Assembly (NCBI RefSeq): GCF_045528445.1
Contig: NZ_JBGQQU010000027.1
Coordinates: forward strand, 1-49,863
Length of the DNA stretch: 49,863 nt
Direction of reading: 5' to 3'
Origin: Desemzia sp045528445
Lineage (GTDB): Bacteria > Bacillota > Bacilli > Lactobacillales > Carnobacteriaceae
The notes under the pieces: generated by a model
What the model saw: only the letters and a program-made list of their open reading frames with translations
The model's database searches: none
What the model was told of the DNA's origin: nothing
Made by a program: the position numbers and the translations under genes
Shown: positions 42,791-49,863 of the stretch, piece after piece
Layout of the letters: every line of letters starts with the position of its first letter
Position numbering within the stretch: position 1 is the first letter of the stretch

Positions 42791-42997
42791 TAAAAATTTT
42801 TGGAGAAATATGGGGTTGCTTATAGCCATGAATAAGGATGCAATGAGAATTACTTAGCGTTAGGCTTTAGCCGTTACGCTAAGTTTGAAGCTTGCAAGCC
42901 TTGAGATGCGGTTTTCAGCTCAAGGTGTTCCCATGGCTTTCATAAGCAGCCCCATAGGTCGGAGGAAATTTCTTTACCAATATCAGAAGATAAAGGC
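42791..42997 (+). repeat. Palindromic intergenic element, copy B
   Basis: The ends pair: GGGGTTGCTTATAGCCATG (42812-42830) with the complement of CCATGGCTTTCATAAGCAGCCCC (42931-42953). The inner hairpin at 42852-42884 reads ACTTAGCGT / ACGCTAAGT. It lacks the GC-rich block (TTCTCCGC ... GGCTTCGGC) found in copies A and C. The right flank TTTCTTTACCAA plus AGAAGAT matches copy A. It lies between the AT-rich island and the rlmD terminator; the gap 42470-42790 has no recognised gene. Confidence 0.75.
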
Positions 42998-43000
42998 ATA

Positions 43001-43045
43001 AAAAAAAGAAGCTACTCAATAATAAAATCAAGTTAGCTTCTTTCT
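43001..43045 (-). terminator. Terminator of the gatCAB-dgkB-rlmD operon
   Basis: AAAGAAGCTA and TAGCTTCTTT pair over a 19-base AT-rich loop, followed by a run of U on the minus strand. It is 50 bases past the rlmD stop and touches the edge of element copy B. Confidence 0.85.
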
Positions 43046-43094
43046 ATTTTAAAGTACTAGTGCATTCACTACATATCTTGTTATACGAAGTTTA

Positions 43095-44477
43095 CTAGTC
43101 TTCTATTCTTGTCAACAACGTTACCGACTCTATATGAGTAGTTTGTGGGAACATATCTACTGGTTGTACTTTTTCAACAGAATAGCCGCCTTCAGCTAGT
43201 AAAGCCACATCACGAGCTAATGTTGCTGGGTTACAGCTGACATACACCATTTTAGTAGGTTTCATTTCAAGTACAGCATCAATAAATTGTCCTTCTAATC
43301 CTTTACGTGGAGGATCTACCACTAGTAAATCTGCCGTACGTTCTTCTTGACTCCATTCAAGCATCACTTCTTCAGCCGCTCCAACTTGGTAAGTTACGTT
43401 TTCGACGCCATTTAACACAGCGTTGCGTTTTGCATCTTCAACGGCCATTTCAACGATTTCGATTCCGTATACTTCTTTAGCTTTTTTAGCCAAAGCAAGA
43501 GTAATGGTACCAATACCGCAATAAGCATCAATAACAGTTTCTTCACCCGTCATATCTGCAAAATCAAGGACTGTTTGGTACAATTTCTCCGTTTGCAATG
43601 GGTTGACTTGATAGAAAGAACGGTGAGAAATCTCAAACGTATTTCCCATCAATTCATCCGTAAATTTGTCTTCACCATGCAATACGATAGCTTCTTCTCC
43701 TAAGATCACGTTTGTGCCTCTTGGATTGACGTTTTGAACGATACTGACAACCTCTGGCAATGCTTCAAGAATATCTGGAATAATCTTGCTTGTCGGGAAC
43801 AATTTCGCTGTACGTGTTACCAACACGATCATCATTTCACCAGTATGGTATCCTCTGCGAACCACAATGTGGCGCAAGTTCCCTGTGTTGTCTTTTTCGT
43901 TATACGGTTTAACACCGTATTCACGTATAATATCTCGAACCGCAATAATCGCTTGATCGATTTTAGGATCTTGAATCAGGAAGTCTTCAATCGGAATCAA
44001 GTCATGACTATTTTTACGGTAAAAACCGGTTGTCAATAGATCTCCAACCTTACGAACTGGAACCTGTGCTTTATTGCGGTATCCCCAAGGTTCTTCCATA
44101 CCGATAGTGTCCAATACCGGAACTTCAGGCATTCTTGCAATACGCTGCATCACATTCTCAACTTGTTGTTTTTTGAACGCTAATTGAGCCGAATAAGACA
44201 TGTGTTGCAATGGTGTAATTCCTGTACGTGTATACATTTGGTTTCTTAAAGGTACACGATCAGAACTTGAAGTCAAACGATTCATGACTTTTCCATAACC
44301 ATAAGTTTTTCCTGTTTTGTGAATTTTGATTTCTACTTTTTCTCCGGGCAAAGCATCTTCAATAAAAAGCGGGTAGCCATTTATTTTTCCAACACCCATC
44401 CCTTCAAATGTTAAATCTTCAATCGTAACCGTATGCTGTTCGTTTTTATTTACTGGAATAGTTTGGTCTTTTTTCAA
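43095..44477 (-). CDS. rlmD: 23S rRNA (uracil-C5)-methyltransferase, RlmD/RlmCD type
   Basis: 460 residues: an N-terminal TRAM domain (TVTIEDLTFEGMGVGKINGYPLF, seen as EDLTFEGMGVGKINGY), a central RNA-binding part, and a SAM methyltransferase domain with DAYCGIGTITLALA, VVDPPRKGLEG and VSCNPATLARD (nucleophile Cys415; general base Glu450 in HIES). It methylates C5 of 23S rRNA uridines; in Firmicutes one enzyme often does both sites. Only two cysteines exist, so the iron-sulfur cluster of E. coli RlmD is absent (TGITPLQHM replaces CGGCxLQH). The TTG start at 44477 is chosen because AAGGAG lies eight bases before it. It is the last gene of the operon. Confidence 0.92.
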   Translation of the reverse strand: MKKDQTIPVNKNEQHTVTIEDLTFEGMGVGKINGYPLFIEDALPGEKVEIKIHKTGKTYGYGKVMNRLTSSSDRVPLRNQMYTRTGITPLQHMSYSAQLAFKKQQVENVMQRIARMPEVPVLDTIGMEEPWGYRNKAQVPVRKVGDLLTTGFYRKNSHDLIPIEDFLIQDPKIDQAIIAVRDIIREYGVKPYNEKDNTGNLRHIVVRRGYHTGEMMIVLVTRTAKLFPTSKIIPDILEALPEVVSIVQNVNPRGTNVILGEEAIVLHGEDKFTDELMGNTFEISHRSFYQVNPLQTEKLYQTVLDFADMTGEETVIDAYCGIGTITLALAKKAKEVYGIEIVEMAVEDAKRNAVLNGVENVTYQVGAAEEVMLEWSQEERTADLLVVDPPRKGLEGQFIDAVLEMKPTKMVYVSCNPATLARDVALLAEGGYSVEKVQPVDMFPQTTHIESVTLLTRIED

Positions 44478-44598
44478 ATCCTTTTCTCCTTCCACTCAAA
44501 AACATTCTCTGTCTTTGGTGCGCTTGTTCTCATTTGCAACGGCCGTTTTTCTTGTGCTGCATGAAGCGAAAGTGATCTAAAAAGAAAACTTTCGTGTA

Positions 44599-45615
44599 TT
44601 ATTTTTCTTCTGGCAAATCCCCAGTTAATTCTTCCACTTGTTTCAAGAAAGCTTCTTCTACATCATCTGCAAATTCATCTTTTTCTTCTACATCATACGG
44701 AATCAAATCAACATCAGCAAACATTTCAATATGCTGTTGCAAATTGGTGAACTCTACTGGTGAATCTCCGCCATATTCTCCATCTAAATTGATCATCAAT
44801 GGCGCTGAATCAGTTGTTTGTGCTTTAATCTTATTCGTTTTGATGTACATAATTTTAGAACTGTTGATGTGTTTTCCACCATTTAATAATTCTGCTATCA
44901 AACGGAATATTTCTAACAAATTGGCCGTTTTAACAATAATCAACGTAAATTTCCCATCATCTAATCGGGCATCCGGCGCAATTTGCTCAAAACCGCCTAC
45001 TGAGTTGGTCAAAGCCACGAAAAACATAGAAGCATTTTCTTCAAAAATACCATCATCGTATTCAATTTTCATAGGAACAGCTTTAATGCGGGGCAACATT
45101 TCTGCGCCTTTAACAAAATAAGCTAAATACCCAAATACAGATTTTAATTGAGACGGCACTTCATAAGTCAATTCAGTAAGATATCCGGCAGCACCAATAT
45201 TAATAAAGTAAGACAATTGCTTTTCTGTCTTCGCTTGACCAATATCCATATGAATGGTTTGTTTTTTTTCAATGATTTTTGCTGCAGCGATCATATCATT
45301 TCTCGGAATGTGCAATGCTCGAGCGTAATCATTCGTCGTACCAGCAGGAATAATAGCCATTTTAGGACGTTTTTTTAGTCCAGCCAATCCATTGACAACT
45401 TCATTGATCGTCCCGTCACCACCAGCAGCGACAATCAAATCGAAACCTGCTTTAGCAGCTCTTTCGGCTTCTATTTGAGCAGAAAAAGGTTCTGGTGTAG
45501 TAGCAAAAGTACTGGTTTCATAACCAGCACTTTCGTAAACACGCAATATTTCAACTAGGTTTTTCTTTAATAATTCACGCCCAGATGTTGGATTATAAAT
45601 AATTCTCGCACGCAT
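44599..45615 (-). CDS. dgkB: Diacylglycerol/lipid kinase DgkB
   Basis: 338 residues of the DAGK catalytic family: NPTSGRE at 8-14, nucleotide-binding GGDGTINEVVNGL starting at 65, and PAGTTNDYARAL at 90-101, with a C-terminal beta-sandwich half. It phosphorylates diacylglycerol left over from lipoteichoic acid synthesis to phosphatidic acid, returning it to phospholipid synthesis. The acidic tail (EEKDEFADDVEEAF) is longer than in Bacillus DgkB. AAGGTAG precedes the ATG. It lies between gatB and rlmD, the order common in Lactobacillales and Bacilli. Confidence 0.94.
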   Translation of the reverse strand: MRARIIYNPTSGRELLKKNLVEILRVYESAGYETSTFATTPEPFSAQIEAERAAKAGFDLIVAAGGDGTINEVVNGLAGLKKRPKMAIIPAGTTNDYARALHIPRNDMIAAAKIIEKKQTIHMDIGQAKTEKQLSYFINIGAAGYLTELTYEVPSQLKSVFGYLAYFVKGAEMLPRIKAVPMKIEYDDGIFEENASMFFVALTNSVGGFEQIAPDARLDDGKFTLIIVKTANLLEIFRLIAELLNGGKHINSSKIMYIKTNKIKAQTTDSAPLMINLDGEYGGDSPVEFTNLQQHIEMFADVDLIPYDVEEKDEFADDVEEAFLKQVEELTGDLPEEK

Positions 45616-45635
45616 CTGTCTACCTTCTTTCCAAA

Positions 45636-47066
45636 TTACCGTTTGCTTAACTCTTGGTTTAACAGTTTATTCACAACACCAGGGTTTGCTTGTCCTTTAG
45701 TTGCTTTCATAATTTGACCCACGAGGAATCCGATAGCTCGGTCTTTTCCGTTTTTGTAATCTTCAATAGACTGTGCGTTATTGTCTAGAATCTCATTGAT
45801 GATCGGCAACAATTTAGCAGGATCACTTAATTGAACCCAACCGTTGGCTTCTACAACAGTTCCGGCATCTCCGCCATTTAGAATCAATTCACGGAAAACT
45901 TTTTTCGCAATTTTTGAACTGATAGTTCCATCAGCAATCAAATTAATCATCCCTGCTAAGTTTTCAGGAGTCAATTTCGTATCGTGCAACTCTAATTTTT
46001 CACTGTTTAAGTAAGCTGATACTTCACCCATCAACCAGTTGGCTGCTTGTTTAGCGTCAGCTCCTTTTTCAAGAGTTTCTTCAAAAAAGTCTGACATTTC
46101 TTTAGTAGCCGTTAATTGAGACGAGTCAGTTTCAGAAAGTCCAAAGTCATTAGCGTAACGAATACGACGTTCTTTCGGCATTTCAGGAATCGATTCTCTG
46201 ACACGTTCGATCCATTCATCTTCAATGTATAAGTTTGGCAGATCTGGTTCAGGGAAGTAGCGGTAATCACTCGAACCTTCTTTGACACGCATCAAAATTG
46301 TTTCACCAGTAGATTCGTCGTAACGACGCGTTTCTTGTTGAATAACGCCTCCAGCTAGCAATACTTTCTCTTGGCGTTTTTCTTCAAAGGCTAACCCTCT
46401 GCGCACAAAGTTGAAGGAGTTTAAGTTCTTCAATTCGGTTTTCGTCCCAAATTCTTCTTGACCGAATGGACGAATCGAGATATTGGCGTCACAACGCATA
46501 GAACCTTCTTCCATTTTAACATCACTTACACCAGAGTATTGGATGATTTGTTTAATCGCTTCTAAATAAGCGTAAGCTTCTTCCGGTGAACGCATGTCTG
46601 CTTCGGAAACAATCTCAATCAAAGGAGTTCCTTGACGGTTTAAATCGACATAAGAATAGCCGTCTGTACCGTGAGTGTTTTTCCCAGCATCTTCTTCTAA
46701 GTGGACGCGTTCGATACGGATTTTTTTCTTTTTGCCTTCCACTTCAACTTCGATCCATCCATCATGTCCAACAGGTTGGTCAAATTGAGAAATTTGGTAC
46801 GCTTTGGGATTATCTGGATAGAAATAATTTTTACGGTCAAATTTAGTGTCTTGTGAAATTTCACAATTTAAGGCTAATGCAGCACGAATACCAAATTCTA
46901 CAGCACCTTTATTGATGGTTGGTAAAACTCCTGGGTAACCCCAGTCAACTACGTTTGTATTGGTATTCGGTTCAGCTCCAAAATGTGCTGGAGATGGCGA
47001 GAACATTTTAGAGTCGGTTTTTAATTCTACGTGGACTTCTAGTCCAATAACTGTTTCAAAATTCAT
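45636..47066 (-). CDS. gatB: Aspartyl/glutamyl-tRNA amidotransferase subunit B
   Basis: 476 residues. The N-terminal GatB kinase-like cradle starts FETVIGLEVHVELKTDSKMFS (seen as GLEVHVELKT) with the family signature YFYPDNPKAYQISQ and DLNRQGTPLIEIVSEAD. It ends in the helical and tail YqeY-like domain (about 330-476, GFLVGQIMKATKGQANP). It binds mischarged Glu-tRNA(Gln), activates the glutamate with ATP and receives ammonia from GatA. Only 15 bases follow the gatA stop. Length is normal. Confidence 0.96.
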   Translation of the reverse strand: MNFETVIGLEVHVELKTDSKMFSPSPAHFGAEPNTNTNVVDWGYPGVLPTINKGAVEFGIRAALALNCEISQDTKFDRKNYFYPDNPKAYQISQFDQPVGHDGWIEVEVEGKKKKIRIERVHLEEDAGKNTHGTDGYSYVDLNRQGTPLIEIVSEADMRSPEEAYAYLEAIKQIIQYSGVSDVKMEEGSMRCDANISIRPFGQEEFGTKTELKNLNSFNFVRRGLAFEEKRQEKVLLAGGVIQQETRRYDESTGETILMRVKEGSSDYRYFPEPDLPNLYIEDEWIERVRESIPEMPKERRIRYANDFGLSETDSSQLTATKEMSDFFEETLEKGADAKQAANWLMGEVSAYLNSEKLELHDTKLTPENLAGMINLIADGTISSKIAKKVFRELILNGGDAGTVVEANGWVQLSDPAKLLPIINEILDNNAQSIEDYKNGKDRAIGFLVGQIMKATKGQANPGVVNKLLNQELSKR

Positions 47067-47081
47067 GTACTTTCTCTCCTC

Positions 47082-48533
47082 CTACAAGTTTGGTCTTGCT
47101 TTGTGGAATTCTGTTGCTTGTTCGAAAGCATAAGCTGCTTGGTAGATCGTTTGTTCATCGAAATGGTTTCCGATCAACTGCAATCCAACTGGCATGCCTT
47201 CTGAGAAACCACAAGGGATAGAAATTGCAGGAACTCCAGCTAAGTTCACTGGTACTGTTAAGATATCTGACAAGTACATAGCAATTGGGTCATTAACTTG
47301 TTCTCCAATACCATATGCAGTTGTGGTTGTTGTTGGACCTAAAATCAAATCGTATTCTTTAAAGACATTTTCAAAGTCTTGGCGAATCAATGTACGAGCT
47401 TTAGAAGCTTGTTTAAAGTGGGCATCATAAAAACCAGAACTTAAAGAGAATGTTCCCAGCATAATACGACGTTTCACTTCTGGTCCAAAACCTTCCGTAC
47501 GTGTTTTAACATACAACTCTTCTAAAGATTCTGCATCTTTAGCTCTATATCCATAACGAACGCCATCAAAGCGTTGTAGGTTAGAAGAAGCTTCAGAAGA
47601 AGAAATAATGTAGTAAGCTGCAATACCGTACTTAGAATGCGGTAAGCTCACGGTTTCAATAATAGCACCAAGTTCTTTATATGTTTCAATAGCTTTCAAG
47701 ACTGCTTCTTTCACGCCTTCTTGCAGACCATCTTCTAAGTATTCTTTAGGAACACCAATTTTCATTCCTTTAACGCCATCGGCAATCCCTTTGGTAAAGT
47801 CTGGTGTTTCTTTTGTGGAGCTCATTGCATCTTTTGGATCGTGACCGCTGATCGCATTTAATGCAATCGCATTGTCTTTTACATTACGCGTAAAGGGTCC
47901 AATTTGATCTAAACTAGATCCGAAAGCAATCAATCCAAAACGTGATACACGTCCATAAGTTGGTTTCATTCCAACCACACCAGTAAAGGCTGCTGGTTCA
48001 CGAATGGATCCACCGGTATCCGTTCCTAATGAAACGGGAACTTGTCCAGCTGCTACTGCTGCTGCAGAACCACCTGAAGAACCACCGGGAACTTTAGATA
48101 AATCCCATGGGTTGCGAGTTAATTTGAAGTAAGAGTTTTCTGTACTTCCACCCATCGCAAATTCGTCCATGTTTAATTTCCCAACTGAAATCATTCCAGA
48201 ATCCGTTACTTTTTCAGTAACAGTTGCATTATATACTGGAATAAAGTCTTCTAACATACGACTGGCAGCTGTTGTTAAAGTTCCTTCAGTAACAATATTA
48301 TCTTTGATTCCAATAGGCAATCCAGATAGAATATTTTCAGGGTCAATCCCTGCTTCGTCCATTTCACGAGCTTTTAATAAAGCTTCTTCTTCTGTCAATG
48401 TAATGAAAGAACCCACTTGATCTTCTGTTTCGGAAATACGGGCAAAAACGGCTGTCATAATTTTTTCTGCTGTCGTTTCTTTGTTGACCAGCATGGTATG
48501 AAGTTCTTCTAACGAATGATCTAATAAACTCAT
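47082..48533 (-). CDS. gatA: Aspartyl/glutamyl-tRNA amidotransferase subunit A
   Basis: 483 residues of the amidase-signature family. The catalytic triad is Lys78 (GIKDN), Ser152 (PGGSSGGSA) and nucleophile Ser176 (TGGSIREPA). It splits glutamine to ammonia, which tunnels to GatB. The ATG at 48533 is selected by GGAGGAG six bases upstream; it begins one base after the gatC stop. The longer frame to 48554 would run into gatC without a site of its own. Confidence 0.96.
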   Translation of the reverse strand: MSLLDHSLEELHTMLVNKETTAEKIMTAVFARISETEDQVGSFITLTEEEALLKAREMDEAGIDPENILSGLPIGIKDNIVTEGTLTTAASRMLEDFIPVYNATVTEKVTDSGMISVGKLNMDEFAMGGSTENSYFKLTRNPWDLSKVPGGSSGGSAAAVAAGQVPVSLGTDTGGSIREPAAFTGVVGMKPTYGRVSRFGLIAFGSSLDQIGPFTRNVKDNAIALNAISGHDPKDAMSSTKETPDFTKGIADGVKGMKIGVPKEYLEDGLQEGVKEAVLKAIETYKELGAIIETVSLPHSKYGIAAYYIISSSEASSNLQRFDGVRYGYRAKDAESLEELYVKTRTEGFGPEVKRRIMLGTFSLSSGFYDAHFKQASKARTLIRQDFENVFKEYDLILGPTTTTTAYGIGEQVNDPIAMYLSDILTVPVNLAGVPAISIPCGFSEGMPVGLQLIGNHFDEQTIYQAAYAFEQATEFHKARPNL

Positions 48534-48534
48534 C

Positions 48535-48840
48535 TTATGCTCCTCCTTCCGCATTGTCTATCATAGCTGGAACTTTTATTAAACCGTCTTTTTCAGATTT
48601 TACATTTTTAAATAATTTTTCGCGATCTGTACCAGGAGCTGCTTTGTCTTCACGCATGACACTGTAAGTTCTCATTCCGTGTGTCATAGTGGGTACATGT
48701 TCAGTATCTAATTCACTTAATTGTTCCACCATTTCAATGATTTTATCCATTTGATCGGTGAATTTTGCAATCTCATCATCTGGGATTTCTAATTTTGCTA
48801 ATTTTGCAACGTGTCTGATATCTTCTTCAGTTACTGTCAT
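48535..48840 (-). CDS. gatC: Aspartyl/glutamyl-tRNA amidotransferase subunit C
   Basis: 101 residues, the usual GatC length. The start MTVTEEDIRHVAKLAKLEI is the family signature, with the middle KIIEMVEQLSELDTEHVPTMTH and a C-terminal tail VPAMIDNAEGGA wrapping the A and B subunits. It stabilises the complex. It is the first gene of gatC-gatA-gatB-dgkB-rlmD on the minus strand. A TATTAT box about 55 bases upstream may be its -10, without a good -35. Confidence 0.95.
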   Translation of the reverse strand: MTVTEEDIRHVAKLAKLEIPDDEIAKFTDQMDKIIEMVEQLSELDTEHVPTMTHGMRTYSVMREDKAAPGTDREKLFKNVKSEKDGLIKVPAMIDNAEGGA

Positions 48841-49023
48841 TTATTATTTCACTCACTTTCTAAAAGTTCACAGATTTAAAACTTCCTTCCTATAATATCA
48901 CAAACCGCGTACAGACTCTATGAATTCTTCATTTCAATGGCGAGAATTTAACGGTTGTTTAATCTCCTAGAACTTTTTTCGATCCTTTTTCAACTTATTT
49001 TTCATGATGAATAAGATAAAATC

Positions 49024-49300
49024 GGTTCTACAATAGTTGCCATTGGTAAATAGATAATATCCTTCTTTTTAACTCTAAGCCTATTAGAAACACATTTCTA
49101 GAAATTTCAGGAGGAATATGGGGTTGCTTATAGCCATGAAAAAGGATGCAATGGGAATTAATCCCGAGTTAAAGCTTCAGCTTTTACTCGGAGTTTGTTC
49201 TCCGCTGCGCTGCGCATACCATTTCCGTACGTCGCTAGCGCTCCAACGGCTTCGGCAACGCTCGCAAACCTTGAGTCGCGGTTTTCGGCATCAAAACGCG
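49024..49300 (+). repeat. Palindromic intergenic element, copy C (right end missing)
   Basis: It matches the left part of copy A from GGTTCTACAAT (49024) through GAAATTTCAGGAGGAATATG (49101-49120) and GGGTTGCTTATAGCCATGAA (49121-49140), and shares its GC-rich block TTTGTTCTCCGC ... CTCCAACGGCTTCGGC. The inner hairpin (49164-49191) has the arms CCGAGT-AAAGCT / AGCTTT-ACTCGG, unrelated in sequence to those of A and B but in the same place. After GGTTTTCGGCATCAAAACGC it passes into the 41-bp array instead of the right terminal repeat. The rest of 48841-49023 holds only the gatC upstream region. Confidence 0.75.
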
Positions 49301-49307
49301 CTTTAAA

Positions 49308-49680
49308 CATCAAGGCTAAAATTACCTTGATGAAAAACACGCTTTGAACATCAAGGCTAAAACTTCCTTGATGAAAAATTCACTTTGAACATCAAGGATA
49401 AAATTACCTTGATGAAAAATACGCTTTAAACATCAAGGCTAAAACTTCCTTGATGAAAAACACGCTTTGAACATCAAGGATAAAACTTCCTTGATGAAAA
49501 ATACGCTTTGAACATCAAGGATAAAATTACCTTGATGAAAAATACGCTTTAAACATCAAGGATAAAATTACCTTGATGAAAAATACGCTTTGAACATCAA
49601 GGCTAAAACTTCCTTGATGAAAAACACGCTTTGAACATCAAGGATAAAACTACCTTGATGAAAAACACCATTTAAACATT
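49308..49680. repeat. Tandem array of nine 41-bp palindromic units
   Basis: Units begin at 49308, 49349, 49390, 49431, 49472, 49513, 49554, 49595 and 49636; the period is exactly 41 each time. Each unit is CATCAAGG, 9 variable bases (ctaaaactt, ataaaatta and mixtures), CCTTGATG, then a 16-base spacer close to AAAAAYACGCTTTRAA. The arms never change, while loop and spacer show a few recurring variants. A decayed tenth start (CATTAAGAGC) is at 49677. Each unit can form an 8-bp hairpin. No protein is encoded. A short frame across it is not credible. Confidence 0.92.
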
Positions 49681-49824
49681 AAGAGCAAAATTGGCCGGCT
49701 TGAATCGGTTAAATAACAAACTTAAATCAGTTAATCGTAAGCCCGTTAAAATTAACCGCATAGAATTGTTGTCTCCCCTCTTGTAAGATTGACTTATCTC
49801 AATCAGACAGGAGGGATTTTTACT

Positions 49825-49863
49825 ATGCGAGATCAAAAAAATAATCAACCCATCGTCCCCGTC
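49825..49863 (+). CDS. Start of a gene cut by the window edge
   Basis: ATG at 49825 with AGGAGG 10-11 bases before it, open to the window end (MRDQKNNQPIVPV). The ribosome site is the best in this region, so a plus-strand gene very likely begins here, with the 41-bp array ending 145 bases upstream. Thirteen residues are too few for identification. Confidence 0.55.
   Translation, partial: MRDQKNNQPIVPV

Noticed and set aside
49118..49306. 62-codon open frame inside element copy C, and a 60-codon frame opposite
   Set aside because: The frames lie in the palindromic repeat, are not kept in copies A and B, and run into the array.
49308..49680. CRISPR array
   Set aside because: The 16-base spacers and 9-base loops are repeats themselves with few variants, the repeat is too short, and no cas genes are nearby.

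Overview
The window is low-GC Firmicutes DNA. AGGAGG-type ribosome binding sites, frequent TTG/GTG starts and U-tract terminators fit the order Lactobacillales. The combination of gatCAB-dgkB-rlmD, a three-gene opuA, a chemoreceptor behind a SigD-like promoter and a Bce-type module best suits a motile member of the Carnobacteriaceae, for example Carnobacterium. That placement is an inference from gene content, not from a marker gene.

Layout. 1-7.7 kb: the end of a membrane protein gene, a MATE exporter, DegV, a DUF1801 protein, two tandem paralogues (one with SEC-C), a VOC protein, and a TPM-domain/PspA envelope-stress pair. 8-16 kb, minus strand: a polyphosphate kinase 2 / pyruvate-kinase-like / DUF503 operon, an MFS carrier, a secreted LysM deacetylase, a PQQ-type sugar dehydrogenase lipoprotein, and a roughly 420-nt orphan transcript with a perfect cre site inside its promoter. 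16.5-19.6 kb: opuAA-opuAB-opuAC for glycine betaine uptake. 20-24.7 kb: a BceRS-BceAB-like antimicrobial peptide sensing and detoxification module. 24.8-37.9 kb: a D-2-hydroxyacid dehydrogenase, an acidic membrane-anchored protein, RecQ, a four-gene siderophore ABC operon, a chemoreceptor, an esterase, glutathione peroxidase and tRNA-dihydrouridine synthase. 38-42.5 kb: a visibly AT-richer stretch holding a 221-residue or slightly shorter unknown protein, an unknown 411-aa protein, a DUF262/HNH (GmrSD/SspE-like) protein and a 34-aa ORF. This is a candidate anti-phage island. 43-48.8 kb: gatC-gatA-gatB-dgkB-rlmD, a core operon for Gln-tRNA formation, lipid recycling and rRNA methylation.

The least explained structure is non-coding. 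A palindromic element of about 200-340 bp occurs three times (19681-20020 reversed, 42791-42997, 49024-49300), always between genes. Its ends pair with each other, and it carries an inner hairpin whose stem is kept while its sequence changes between copies. The third copy has lost its right end and runs straight into nine exact-period 41-bp units, each a CATCAAGG-N9-CCTTGATG hairpin. One and a half units of the same 41-bp repeat stand alone at 29202-29255. I know of no described family that matches either repeat, but I could not search.

Start codons were moved from the longest open frame wherever a Shine-Dalgarno sequence clearly chose an internal start (degV, SEC-C gene, DUF503, deacetylase, bceB-like, response regulator, recQ, esterase, rlmD, gatA).
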